DNA of 60,303 bases, from the NCBI GenBank assembly GCA_905182765.1, contig CAJJCV010000005.1, positions 1 through 60,303 on the forward strand. Direction: 5' to 3'. The stretch is from Cryomorphaceae bacterium BACL29 MAG-121220-bin8 (GTDB lineage: Bacteria > Bacteroidota > Bacteroidia > Flavobacteriales > Flavobacteriaceae). This document shows positions 37,971 to 46,364 of the stretch, piece after piece (within the stretch, counting starts at the first letter, position 1; the number at the start of each line of letters is the position of its first letter). The notes under the pieces are model-generated. The model saw nothing but the letters and a program-made list of their open reading frames with translations, had not been told where the DNA came from and made no database searches. Position numbers and translations under genes: made by a program.

Positions 37971-37978
37971 TATATTTG
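37971..37978 (+). promoter_or_regulatory. queE: Candidate -7 element of the queE promoter
   Basis: TATATTTG is a perfect TAnnTTTG match and ends four bases before the GTG start codon of queE at 37983. A start site 4-7 bases after the element would fall on or beside the GTG, so the mRNA would be leaderless. No TTG at ideal -33 spacing was seen. The 69-base gap is shared with the divergent lipoprotein gene. Confidence 0.45.
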
Positions 37979-37982
37979 CCAA

Positions 37983-38615
37983 GTGAAATCAAAAAATCAA
38001 AAAGAATTAATTGACAAGGGACTTCTTCTTCCTTTGATGGAATCATTTTACACTATACAAGGAGAAGGGTATCATAAAGGTTCTGCTGCTTTTTTTATTA
38101 GATTAGGTGGTTGTGATGTTGGTTGTCATTGGTGTGACGTTAAAGAAAGTTGGGATCCTGATATTCATCCTCCTACCAAAATCACGGATATTGTAATAAA
38201 TGTGAAGAAGAGTTCTGATATTGTGGTCATCACAGGTGGTGAGCCTTTAATGTGGGATATGAATCCTATAACTAAACTTTTAAACAAAAATAATATTAAA
38301 ACTCATATTGAAACCTCAGGTGCATATAAATTTTCTGGAAATTGGGATTGGGTTTGTCTAAGTCCAAAAAAAAACAAAAATCCTCTTGATAAAATATATT
38401 CAAAAGCAAATGAATTAAAAATGATAATTTATAATTTAGACGATTTAAAATTTGCTGAAATTGAATCTAGAAAAGTTTCTAATAATTGTCTTTTATATCT
38501 ACAGCCTGAGTGGAGTAAAAGAGAAAAAATCATGCCTATTATTGTAGATTATGTAATGAAAAATCCTAAATGGAAAGTATCTTTACAAACTCATAAATAT
38601 TTAAATATTCCTTAG
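37983..38615 (+). CDS. queE: 7-carboxy-7-deazaguanine synthase
   Basis: A 210-residue radical SAM enzyme of queuosine synthesis that converts carboxy-tetrahydropterin into CDG. The opening LPLMESFYTIQGEGYHKGSAAFFIRLGG is standard, followed by the iron-sulfur motif GCDVGCHWCDV, a Cx3Cx2C arrangement, and the VVITGGEPLMWD SAM-binding segment. The GTG start at 37983 is chosen because the QueE pattern needs the residues before the first in-frame ATG. It shares four bases with the end of the convergent NamZ-like gene. Confidence 0.93.
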   Translation: MKSKNQKELIDKGLLLPLMESFYTIQGEGYHKGSAAFFIRLGGCDVGCHWCDVKESWDPDIHPPTKITDIVINVKKSSDIVVITGGEPLMWDMNPITKLLNKNNIKTHIETSGAYKFSGNWDWVCLSPKKNKNPLDKIYSKANELKMIIYNLDDLKFAEIESRKVSNNCLLYLQPEWSKREKIMPIIVDYVMKNPKWKVSLQTHKYLNIP

Positions 38616-39796
38616 TCATATAGTAAGTATTTTGCCCTTATTTTATTAAATTTCTCTATTCCATTTTTCCAACTTTTTTTAATTTGTATTTCATTTTCGC
38701 CTTTGATTATTTGTTTCTTTAAATCATAAGTTCCTGCAAGTTTGTCAAAGCTTTTACCAAAAAAAGAAATTTTATCTTCAGAATTTTTATAGGCATCTAT
38801 TATCCATTTTAAGTTTATTGAACTGAGTCTTGGATTATTTCTTAAATCAATACCATAACACTTAGAGTTAATGTGTTTAGGGTTTTTAGCTCCAGGCATA
38901 GATTCAGGTGTGAACGTAAAAGTATAGTTTTTCCAATTTGGATTTCCTATTATTTGGAACTGTAAATTTGTTCCTCGTCCAATACTTACATTAGTCCCTT
39001 CAAATAAACACAGGCTGGGATAAAGGTTAATTGATTTTTGATTTGGTAGATTTGGAGAAGGCTTTATTGGAAGATTATATGTTAAATTTCGATTATAATT
39101 CTGCATTTTAATTACTTTTAAATCACACTTAATTTTATTAACAAGCCAACCTTCGTTATTAATCATTAATGAATATTCTCCAATAGTCATACCATGAACT
39201 ATAGGGATTGGATGCATTCCGATAAAACTTTTTAAATCTAATTCTCTTATAGGTCCATCGACGTAATGCCCATTCGGATTAGGTCTGTCCAAAACTATTA
39301 ATTTAATATTATTTTCAGCTGCAGCTTCCATTACAAAGTGTAGGGTTGAGATATAAGTATAAAATCTTGCACCAACATCTTGAATGTCAAAAATTAAAAT
39401 ATCTATTCCGTTGAGTTGTTTGTTTGTGGGTTTTTTGTTTTTACCATATAATGAAATTATTTCAATTCCAGTTTTCGTATCAATATTATTATTAATTTTT
39501 TCACCCGCATCTGCTTCACCTCTAAATCCATGTTCTGGTGAAAAAATTTTTTTGATGTCAATTTTTAAAGAAATTAATGAATCAACTAAGTGAACGTATT
39601 TTTTATTTCTGGAAAGTATCAATGATGTATGATTTCCAACTACTCCAACTTTAAGATTACTTAAATCTTCTACATAGTTTTTAGTTTCATTTGCCCCAAT
39701 GCTAATGTAGTTAACAGATTGAGAAAAAGAAAAGTTACATAATACATTAAATATTAAAAAAAAGGTAATTTTATGTATTATTAAATTTAATTTCAT
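38612..39796 (-). CDS. NamZ-type (DUF1343) exo-beta-N-acetylmuramidase, secreted
   Basis: A 394-residue protein with an N-terminal signal peptide (LIIHKITFFLIFNVLCNFSFS, cleaved near QSV). The family pattern is complete: KVGVVGNHTSLI, KIFSPEHGFRGEADAGE, SLYGKNKKPT, DILIFDIQDVGARFYTYISTLHFVMEAA, LDRPNPNGHYVDGP, HGMTIGEYSLMINNEGW and YPSLCLFEGTNVSIGRGTNLQFQIIG. This family contains NamZ, which releases MurNAc from the non-reducing ends of peptidoglycan chains; the assignment to that activity is by family. I prefer the Met at 39796 over one two codons upstream, whose ATG would overlap the divergent permease start. Confidence 0.87.
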   Translation of the reverse strand: MKLNLIIHKITFFLIFNVLCNFSFSQSVNYISIGANETKNYVEDLSNLKVGVVGNHTSLILSRNKKYVHLVDSLISLKIDIKKIFSPEHGFRGEADAGEKINNNIDTKTGIEIISLYGKNKKPTNKQLNGIDILIFDIQDVGARFYTYISTLHFVMEAAAENNIKLIVLDRPNPNGHYVDGPIRELDLKSFIGMHPIPIVHGMTIGEYSLMINNEGWLVNKIKCDLKVIKMQNYNRNLTYNLPIKPSPNLPNQKSINLYPSLCLFEGTNVSIGRGTNLQFQIIGNPNWKNYTFTFTPESMPGAKNPKHINSKCYGIDLRNNPRLSSINLKWIIDAYKNSEDKISFFGKSFDKLAGTYDLKKQIIKGENEIQIKKSWKNGIEKFNKIRAKYLLYD

Positions 39797-39800
39797 AAAC

Positions 39801-41033
39801 ATGAGTTTTGAATCTTATATGGCTAAGAGATTTATAAAATCAAAGCCATATAAAAATACCGTTTCATCTCCAATAATAAAAATATCAATATTATCAATTG
39901 TAATTGGTATAGTGATGATGATTATTTCTATATCATCAAGTGTTGGATTACAGAAAACTATAGAATCCAAAGTCTCTTCATTCTTTGGTCATATATCAAT
40001 ATCTAATTTTGAAAATAATTCTTCTTTTTCATCTATAAATCCCTTAATTAACGATTTTGAATATGATTTATTACTAAATAATACTAGTATAAAATATTTC
40101 CAATCAGTAGCTTATAAATCGGGTTTAATTATTAAAGGAAATGGCTTTGAAGGAGTTGTTTTAAAAGGTGTTACATCAAATTTTAATTGGGAGAATTTTT
40201 CAAATTATATAACTAGTGGAAGAGTTGTTTCCTTAAAGAACGATATTTCTAATGAAGTATTAATATCCGAGCATTTATCAAACAAACTGTTAATTAATTT
40301 AGATGATAAGTTTAAAGCAACTTTTTTTAAATCAAATTCTCTTTCAGCTCCTAATGAAAGAATTTTTAAAGTTGTAGGAATATACAATTCCGGACTTACT
40401 GAATTTGATGAACTATATTTTTTGGGAGATATAAGACATATTCAAAAAATGAATAATTGGAACATAGATGATGCTGGTGGTATTGAAGTATTTCTAAATA
40501 ATTATTCTCTCACTGATAAAGTTTCTATTGATTTATATAATAAAACACCAAGTGAAATTAGTGTAATGTCAATTAATGAAAGGTTTCCCGAAATTTTCAA
40601 TTGGATGTCATTGTTTGACTTTAATGTTTTATTAATTATAATAATTATGATTCTAGTGGGGGGGATTAATATGATTACGGCTCTTTTAGTTACAGTTTTA
40701 GAGAAAACAGCTATTATTGGGATTTTAAAAACTGTTGGAGCTTCAAATAAATCAATTAGATCTATATTTTTAATTAATGGAGCTTATTTAATAGGCTTAG
40801 GCTTGTTTATTGGAAACATTATAGGAACAGGATTGATTTTTTTTCAGAACGCGACTGGATTTATAAAATTAGATCCACAAACTTATTATGTTTCTGAGTT
40901 TCCTTTTGATTTTAACTTAATGTCACTTATTATATTGAATTTTGGAGTATTATTTTTTTGTTTTCTAATGTTAATAATTCCATCCTTTATAATTACCAGA
41001 ATTTCTCCTACTAACTCAATAAGAATTAAATAA
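39801..41033 (+). CDS. LolC/LolE-like ABC transporter permease
   Basis: A 410-residue inner-membrane protein. A first membrane span (IIKISILSIVIGIVMMIISISSS, about residues 25-47) is followed by a periplasmic domain of over 200 residues and three C-terminal spans near residues 275-300, 320-350 and 375-405 belonging to the FtsX-type permease domain. The opening FESYMAKRFIKSKPYKNTVSSPIIKIS and ISPTNSIRIK at the end match LolC/LolE-type permeases, which extract outer-membrane lipoproteins. No LolD ATPase is adjacent. It starts at an ATG four bases from the start of the divergent NamZ gene. Confidence 0.83.
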   Translation: MSFESYMAKRFIKSKPYKNTVSSPIIKISILSIVIGIVMMIISISSSVGLQKTIESKVSSFFGHISISNFENNSSFSSINPLINDFEYDLLLNNTSIKYFQSVAYKSGLIIKGNGFEGVVLKGVTSNFNWENFSNYITSGRVVSLKNDISNEVLISEHLSNKLLINLDDKFKATFFKSNSLSAPNERIFKVVGIYNSGLTEFDELYFLGDIRHIQKMNNWNIDDAGGIEVFLNNYSLTDKVSIDLYNKTPSEISVMSINERFPEIFNWMSLFDFNVLLIIIIMILVGGINMITALLVTVLEKTAIIGILKTVGASNKSIRSIFLINGAYLIGLGLFIGNIIGTGLIFFQNATGFIKLDPQTYYVSEFPFDFNLMSLIILNFGVLFFCFLMLIIPSFIITRISPTNSIRIK

Positions 41034-41069
41034 AGAAATTTACAATAGCATAAAAAACTTGTATATTAT

Positions 41070-41077
41070 TAAATTTG
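41070..41077 (+). promoter_or_regulatory. Candidate -7 element of the cystathionine synthase-like gene
   Basis: TAAATTTG matches TAnnTTTG and ends nine bases before the ATG at 41087, so the leader would be only a few bases. A TTG start codon that could be read at 41075 lies inside this element and is rejected for that reason. No convincing -33 element. Confidence 0.4.
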
Positions 41078-41086
41078 CAAAACAAT

Positions 41087-42070
41087 ATGAAATACCACAA
41101 AAATATATTAGAAACAATAGGAAATACTCCTCTTGTAAAATTAAATAATATAACTAAGAGTATTGAAGCCTTAGTTTTAGCGAAAGTCGAGTTTTTTAAT
41201 CCAGGTAGTTCAATAAAAGACAGAATGGCTTTAAAGATGATTGAAGATGCTGAAAATGATGGTCGATTGAAGCCAGGTTATACTATTGTTGAGGGTACCT
41301 CGGGAAATACTGGTATGGGTTTGGCTTTAGCAGCGATAGTAAAGGGATATAAATTAATATGTGTTTCTACTGACAAACAGTCTAAAGAAAAATTTGATGT
41401 TTTAAGAGCTGTAGGTGCTAAAGTTATAGTTTGTCCAACCAATGTAAAGCCTGAAGATCCAAACTCATATTATTCAACTTCTAAAAGAATTGGAGATGAA
41501 ACACCTAATTCTTGGTATGTTAATCAGTATGACAACCCTTCAAATTCAATTGCTCATTATGAAACTACAGGTCCTGAAATTTGGGATCAAACAGAGGGTA
41601 AAATAACACATTTTGTAGTTGGAGTGGGAACAGGTGGAACTATTTCTGGAGTTGCAAAATTTTTAAAAGAAAAAAACCCAAAAATTAAAATTTGGGGAAT
41701 AGATACTTATGGGTCTGTATTTAAAAAATATCATGAAACAGGAATTTTTGATCTAAATGAAATATACCCTTATATAACTGAAGGTATAGGTGAGGATATT
41801 CTTCCGAAAAACGTAAACTTTGATTTAATAGATGGATTTGAGAAAGTAACAGATGAAGATGCAGCTATTTACACTCGAAAATTAGCTAAGGAAGAAGGAA
41901 TTTTCGCTGGTAATTCATGTGGTGCAGCTGTAAAGGGAGTTCTTCAATTAAAACATAATTTTAAAAAAAGTGATGTTGTTGTGGTTATATTGCATGATTC
42001 AGGAAGTAGATATATAGGAAAAATGTATAACGATGAATGGATGAAAAAAAACGGATTTAGTTTAGACTAG
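41087..42070 (+). CDS. Cystathionine beta-synthase-like PLP enzyme (cysteine synthase family)
   Basis: A 327-residue fold-type II PLP enzyme. The opening ILETIGNTPLVKLNNI leads to the PLP lysine, Lys44 in FFNPGSSIKDRMALKMIEDAE; the substrate loop is TSGNTG (71-76) and the phosphate loop GTGGTISG (180-187). Over much of its length the pattern (KVEFFNPGSS-IKDRM, QYDNPSNSIAHYETTGPEIW) resembles the catalytic core of cystathionine beta-synthase rather than classic CysK, but the regulatory CBS domains are missing. It may form cystathionine or cysteine. It lies four bases before the next PLP enzyme gene. Real start is ATG 41087. Confidence 0.85.
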   Translation: MKYHKNILETIGNTPLVKLNNITKSIEALVLAKVEFFNPGSSIKDRMALKMIEDAENDGRLKPGYTIVEGTSGNTGMGLALAAIVKGYKLICVSTDKQSKEKFDVLRAVGAKVIVCPTNVKPEDPNSYYSTSKRIGDETPNSWYVNQYDNPSNSIAHYETTGPEIWDQTEGKITHFVVGVGTGGTISGVAKFLKEKNPKIKIWGIDTYGSVFKKYHETGIFDLNEIYPYITEGIGEDILPKNVNFDLIDGFEKVTDEDAAIYTRKLAKEEGIFAGNSCGAAVKGVLQLKHNFKKSDVVVVILHDSGSRYIGKMYNDEWMKKNGFSLD

Positions 42071-42074
42071 TTTT

Positions 42075-43184
42075 ATGAATGATTTTATTATTAATAATTG
42101 CTCAAACACATTAGATAATAATCTTTCAAATTCAATACTCAAATCAAGTAATTCATATGATTTCCATACTAAGCAAGATTATTATAATAAGACTCCACTT
42201 GTTAATTTAGATTCACTATCAAATCATTTGGGATTAAAAAACATCTTTGTAAAAGATGAATCCAATAGGTTTGGCCTAAACTCTTTTAAAGTATTAGGGT
42301 CAACTTATGCGATTCACGAGATTTTAAAAAAAAATCCAAATATTGGAGTGTTCTGTACAGCTACGGATGGAAATCATGGAAAAGGTATGGCATGGTCAGC
42401 TAAAAAGTATAATAAAAAGGCAATCATTTATGTACCAAGAGATACTTCTATAAATAGAATTAAAGCTATTGAATCATATAATGCAGATGTTTATCAGCTT
42501 GACTTAAATTATGAAGAAACATGCATTTATGCATCTCAGAAATGTGATGATAATGGTTGGTATTTAATTCAAGATGCTTCATGGGATAATTATGAAGAAA
42601 TTCCGTCCTACATCATGTCAGGTTATTTAACTCATTTTAAAGAAATTGAAATTCCATCCAAAACTAATTTACAGTCTAAATTCGATGTAATTTTTTTACA
42701 ATGTGGTGTTGGTAGCTGGGCTTCATCAGGTATATGGTATTATTTAAATAATTATAAGGGTGTTCGTCCTAAAATAGTTTTGGTTGAACCTGAAGAAGCA
42801 TGTGGTGTTTTTGAATCATTTAAAAATGGTAAAAGAATTTCTCCAAATACTTCATTTAATACTATTATGGCTGGTTTAAACTGTGGAATTCCCTCAAAAA
42901 ATGCTTGGGAAATTATTAAAAATGGCTGCGATGCTGTTATTAAAATTTCAGATAGTGACGTTAGGACAGCTATGCGACAATTTTATTACCCTCTAGGAAA
43001 CGATTCTCAAATAATATCAGGTGAATCTGGTGCAGCTGGATTGGCTGGGTTGATTAAAGTTTTAGGCTTTGAAAAATCAAATGATCTTAAAAAATTTCTC
43101 AATTTAAATAACGATTCAAAAATTCTTTTATTTAATACTGAAGGAAACACAGATCCTGAAAATTTTCAAAATATTATATCTTAA
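42075..43184 (+). CDS. Diaminopropionate ammonia-lyase-like PLP enzyme
   Basis: A 369-residue fold-type II PLP enzyme. The PLP lysine is Lys72 in GLNSFKVLGSTYAI; CTATDGNHGKGMAWSA and VFLQCGVGSWA-type (here IFLQCGVGSWASSG) loops and the ending EGNTDPENF are the pattern of diaminopropionate ammonia-lyase, which splits 2,3-diaminopropionate to pyruvate and ammonia. Related threonine/serine dehydratases lack the long C-terminal segment seen here. It follows a cystathionine synthase-like gene by four bases and is convergent with an M28 peptidase gene with a one-base gap. Confidence 0.8.
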   Translation: MNDFIINNCSNTLDNNLSNSILKSSNSYDFHTKQDYYNKTPLVNLDSLSNHLGLKNIFVKDESNRFGLNSFKVLGSTYAIHEILKKNPNIGVFCTATDGNHGKGMAWSAKKYNKKAIIYVPRDTSINRIKAIESYNADVYQLDLNYEETCIYASQKCDDNGWYLIQDASWDNYEEIPSYIMSGYLTHFKEIEIPSKTNLQSKFDVIFLQCGVGSWASSGIWYYLNNYKGVRPKIVLVEPEEACGVFESFKNGKRISPNTSFNTIMAGLNCGIPSKNAWEIIKNGCDAVIKISDSDVRTAMRQFYYPLGNDSQIISGESGAAGLAGLIKVLGFEKSNDLKKFLNLNNDSKILLFNTEGNTDPENFQNIIS

Positions 43185-43185
43185 T

Positions 43186-44520
43186 TTAATTAAATACTTC
43201 TTTAGGAAAGACTACAATGCTTTCCTGATTATTTTTTCCCACACTAGAAACGCCAAACAAATAATTATCTATAACTATTCCTTTTAATGTATATTGATTA
43301 ACGTCACCTACAAATCTGCTATTTTCCCAATATGGAGAAGTGGTTTCTCTCCAATATATTTTATAGCCTAATATTTTAGAGTTGTTAGGTTTTTCCCATT
43401 TGAGTTCAGTAGATGGTTTTACTGCTCCTCCAATTTTAACATTTTCAGGTTCTTTTGGACTCCAACCTAAGCTTGCTAAATTTATAGCATTTACCGCTGT
43501 TAATTTTTTTGCATATTTAAAATTAACTCCTGAAATAACATCACCATATCTAATACCATTTTCAATTCTAATATCTTGATGTTGTCTATTGTAGTTTTCA
43601 TGTGCTTCCATTATTCTTACTCCAGCATATCCTAAGTCATTAAACGGTCTATGATGTCCACCTCTTCCAAACCTGTCCAATCTGTATATCATCATTGGAT
43701 TCATTTCTGGCATATATTTAGTTACTATTTTATGTATATATCTTGCTAACTGTCTTGAATTACCATCAACTTCTCCTCCATAAAATCTTCTTTTTTTTCT
43801 AGAAATTTCAGATTCATTAGCTGGGGTGGGTTCAGAGAATATTCTAAAACTAATATTGTCAATTATTCCATCAACTCCTTCAATATTTCCAATCATGTCA
43901 TTATTTAAAACACCAATAATTTCCCAATTCTGTTCTTTTGCATATTTAGCTAATCCTGCTCCTCCATATAATCCTTGTTCTTCCCCAGATAAACCAACAT
44001 ATATTATACTATTTTCAAATTTATATTTACTTAAAACTCTTGCTGCCTCAATTACTCCGGCCATGCCTGATGCATTATCATTTGCTCCTGGGGATAAGGA
44101 TATAAAGTCATTGGAGTCGCTAACACGACTGTCAATATCTCCACTCATTATTATAAATCTATTTGGATTAGTTTTACCTCTTTGAATGGCTACTACATTG
44201 TTTATCCAGACATCATTTACTAGTCTTCTTTTATTTTTTTTAAAGTAATTTTTTTGATAGAATACATCTAAGCAATTATCACAATCACTAGAGATCTCTT
44301 TAAAACTTTTCCTTATCCACCTTCTAGCTGCACCAATTCCAGTACTATTTGATAAAGTGTCACTTAGTGTATGTCTTGTTCCAAATGAAACTAGCTTTTT
44401 TATATCTTTTTCAATTCTTAACTCGGAAACCGAATCTATAATATTGTAGTAATTACTTTCGCTTTGCGAATAACATAAAGAAGTAAAAATAAAAATAGGT
44501 ATGAGTTTGAAGTAATTCAT
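43186..44520 (-). CDS. Secreted M28-family metallopeptidase with fibronectin-type C-terminal domain
   Basis: A 444-residue protein. I choose the Met at 44520 because MNYFKLIPIFIFTSLCYSQS is then a good signal peptide; starting 42 bases upstream would add an unlikely leader and overlap the preceding gene. The zinc peptidase core carries IMSGDIDSRVSDSNDFISLSPGANDNASGMAGVIEAARVLS, VGLSGEEQGLYGGAGLAKYAKE (general base Glu), VLNNDMIGN and RGGHHRPFNDLGYAGVRIMEAHENY. After it comes about 80 residues reading like a fibronectin type III domain (TELKWEKPNNSKILGYKIYW). Probably a peptidase that feeds peptide uptake. Confidence 0.88.
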   Translation of the reverse strand: MNYFKLIPIFIFTSLCYSQSESNYYNIIDSVSELRIEKDIKKLVSFGTRHTLSDTLSNSTGIGAARRWIRKSFKEISSDCDNCLDVFYQKNYFKKNKRRLVNDVWINNVVAIQRGKTNPNRFIIMSGDIDSRVSDSNDFISLSPGANDNASGMAGVIEAARVLSKYKFENSIIYVGLSGEEQGLYGGAGLAKYAKEQNWEIIGVLNNDMIGNIEGVDGIIDNISFRIFSEPTPANESEISRKKRRFYGGEVDGNSRQLARYIHKIVTKYMPEMNPMMIYRLDRFGRGGHHRPFNDLGYAGVRIMEAHENYNRQHQDIRIENGIRYGDVISGVNFKYAKKLTAVNAINLASLGWSPKEPENVKIGGAVKPSTELKWEKPNNSKILGYKIYWRETTSPYWENSRFVGDVNQYTLKGIVIDNYLFGVSSVGKNNQESIVVFPKEVFN

Positions 44521-44552
44521 ACCTAAATTTAATATAAAAACTATTAAGTTTT

Positions 44553-46355
44553 TTAAAAACAATATTTGTTTTCTTCTTTTAATTTTTCTGCAATAATATT
44601 CTTTAGTTCAATAACGTTTGGATATTCGTAATATTTTGTAAATCTTTTAAGTCCCATCAGTAATCCTTTTTGTTCGTCACCTGATGAAAAAGAGACAATC
44701 ACTTCCTTACCTTTAGATTGGATAATATCTACGGCTTTGTATAGATATAACTGAGTCATAGCAATTTGGTTAGTTTGAGTTTTTTTTCCAAGTCTATTGC
44801 AGTTTTTTTCAGTCCTTAAAAGTGCAGATTCTGTCATGTATATTTCAATTAATATATCAGAAACAGCTAATAACATTTGTTGATGCTCTTCTAACTTGTC
44901 ACCGAATTTTTTTATTCCTGCCCCTGCCAACATTAAAAAGATCTTTTTAAGATTTGTTAAAATTAATTTTTCTTGTGCAAATAGTTCAGTTAAATCAGGA
45001 ACTTCAAAAGATGGAATTCCCATTAACTCATCAGCCACTTTAGTAGCTGGATTAATAAAATCAATATGACCTTTCATTGCTTTTTTGATTAGCATTCCAA
45101 CGCTAAGCATTCTGTTTATTTCATTTGTACCTTCGTATATTCTTCCAATTCTACAATCTCTCCATGCACCCTCCATTGGAGTTTCAGCAGAAAAACCCAT
45201 TCCACCAAACACTTGAATACCCTCATCAGCAATATTCTGCATATCTTCACTTATAGCTACTTTTAACAAGGAACATTCTATTGCATATTCTTCTACCCCT
45301 TTTAGCTCTGATTCTTGAAAACTATTTCCGCTATCGTGTCTAATCTTAATTCGATCTTCTATATCTTTTGCAGCTCTGTATGTTGCTGATTCGCCAACGT
45401 AAGTGTCTGTAGCCATTACAGCAACTTTCTCTTTTATAGCTTCGAAATCAATAATTTTTGTATTAAATTGAATTCTTTCGCTTGCATATTGCACAGCATA
45501 TGATGTTACTCTTTTTTGAGCATCCAAGCATGCTGCTGCTAATTTTATTCTTCCAACATTTAATGAATTAACAGCTATTTTAAAACCACTTCCTCTTTTA
45601 GACAACATATTTTCAACAGGTACTTTAGTTTCATTAAAAAACACTTGTCTAGTTGAAGATGAATGTATACCTAGTTTTTTTTCTTCATCACCCAACGTAA
45701 TCCCGTTATTAGATTCGTTTGGAACTATAAAACCTGTTATATTCTTATCGTCCTCAATTCTAGCAAAAACAATAAATAATTTTGCAAATCCAGCATTTGA
45801 AATCCACATTTTTTGGCCTGTAATTTCATAATGTGATCCGTCTTTTGAAAGTACAGCTTTCGTTTTACCACTATTTGCATCTGAACCTGCTGTAGGTTCA
45901 GTTAAGCAATATGATCCAAATACTTCTCCACTTGCAAGTTTAGGAACAAATTTTTTATTTTGTTCTTCATTTCCATAAAGAACTATTGGCATTGTTCCAA
46001 TTCCTGTGTGTGCTCCAAATGCTGTTGATAGTGAACCACACGCTCCTGAAATAGTTTCACACACTAGCATTGTTGAAACAAAACCCATTCCCATTCCACC
46101 ATACTCCTCTGGAACTGCTACTCCTAAAAAGCCAAGATCCCCAGCTTTTTTCATAACGTTTTCGGTCAATTGGTAATCTTTATTTTCAAATCTTTCACGA
46201 TGAGGAATAACCTCTTTCTCTATAAAGTCTTTAACAGCTTGTTTCATCATTAGCTGTTCTTCACTAAAATCTTCTGGTGTGAATACATTTTCAGATTTAG
46301 TTTCCTTTATAACAAATTCTCCACCTCTAGTAATATTTTTTTCATCTATTTTCAT
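44553..46355 (-). CDS. Acyl-CoA dehydrogenase (large, fatty-acid oxidation)
   Basis: A 600-residue flavoenzyme that introduces the alpha-beta double bond in acyl-CoA. The dehydrogenase core is at residues 30-420: FTPEDFSEEQLMMKQAVKDFIEKE, YCLTEPTAGSDANSGKTKAVL, GQKMWISNAGFAKLF, GSGFKIAVNSLNVGRIKLAA and GIQVFGGMGFSAETPMEGAWRDCRIGRIYEGTNEINRM. A further 180 C-terminal residues form an extension as in very-long-chain-type enzymes. It is the last gene of the marR-fadB-fadA unit, nine bases after fadA. Confidence 0.94.
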   Translation of the reverse strand: MKIDEKNITRGGEFVIKETKSENVFTPEDFSEEQLMMKQAVKDFIEKEVIPHRERFENKDYQLTENVMKKAGDLGFLGVAVPEEYGGMGMGFVSTMLVCETISGACGSLSTAFGAHTGIGTMPIVLYGNEEQNKKFVPKLASGEVFGSYCLTEPTAGSDANSGKTKAVLSKDGSHYEITGQKMWISNAGFAKLFIVFARIEDDKNITGFIVPNESNNGITLGDEEKKLGIHSSSTRQVFFNETKVPVENMLSKRGSGFKIAVNSLNVGRIKLAAACLDAQKRVTSYAVQYASERIQFNTKIIDFEAIKEKVAVMATDTYVGESATYRAAKDIEDRIKIRHDSGNSFQESELKGVEEYAIECSLLKVAISEDMQNIADEGIQVFGGMGFSAETPMEGAWRDCRIGRIYEGTNEINRMLSVGMLIKKAMKGHIDFINPATKVADELMGIPSFEVPDLTELFAQEKLILTNLKKIFLMLAGAGIKKFGDKLEEHQQMLLAVSDILIEIYMTESALLRTEKNCNRLGKKTQTNQIAMTQLYLYKAVDIIQSKGKEVIVSFSSGDEQKGLLMGLKRFTKYYEYPNVIELKNIIAEKLKEENKYCF

Positions 46356-46364
46356 AATAATATC

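Noticed and set aside
41075-41089. TTG start codon for the cystathionine synthase-like gene four codons upstream
   Set aside because: The TTG falls inside the TAAATTTG promoter element and would be untranscribed; ATG at 41087 fits the family start.
43826-44185. 119-codon plus-strand frame inside the M28 peptidase gene
   Set aside because: Antisense to the conserved metal-binding core; no recognisable protein pattern and no promoter or start context.
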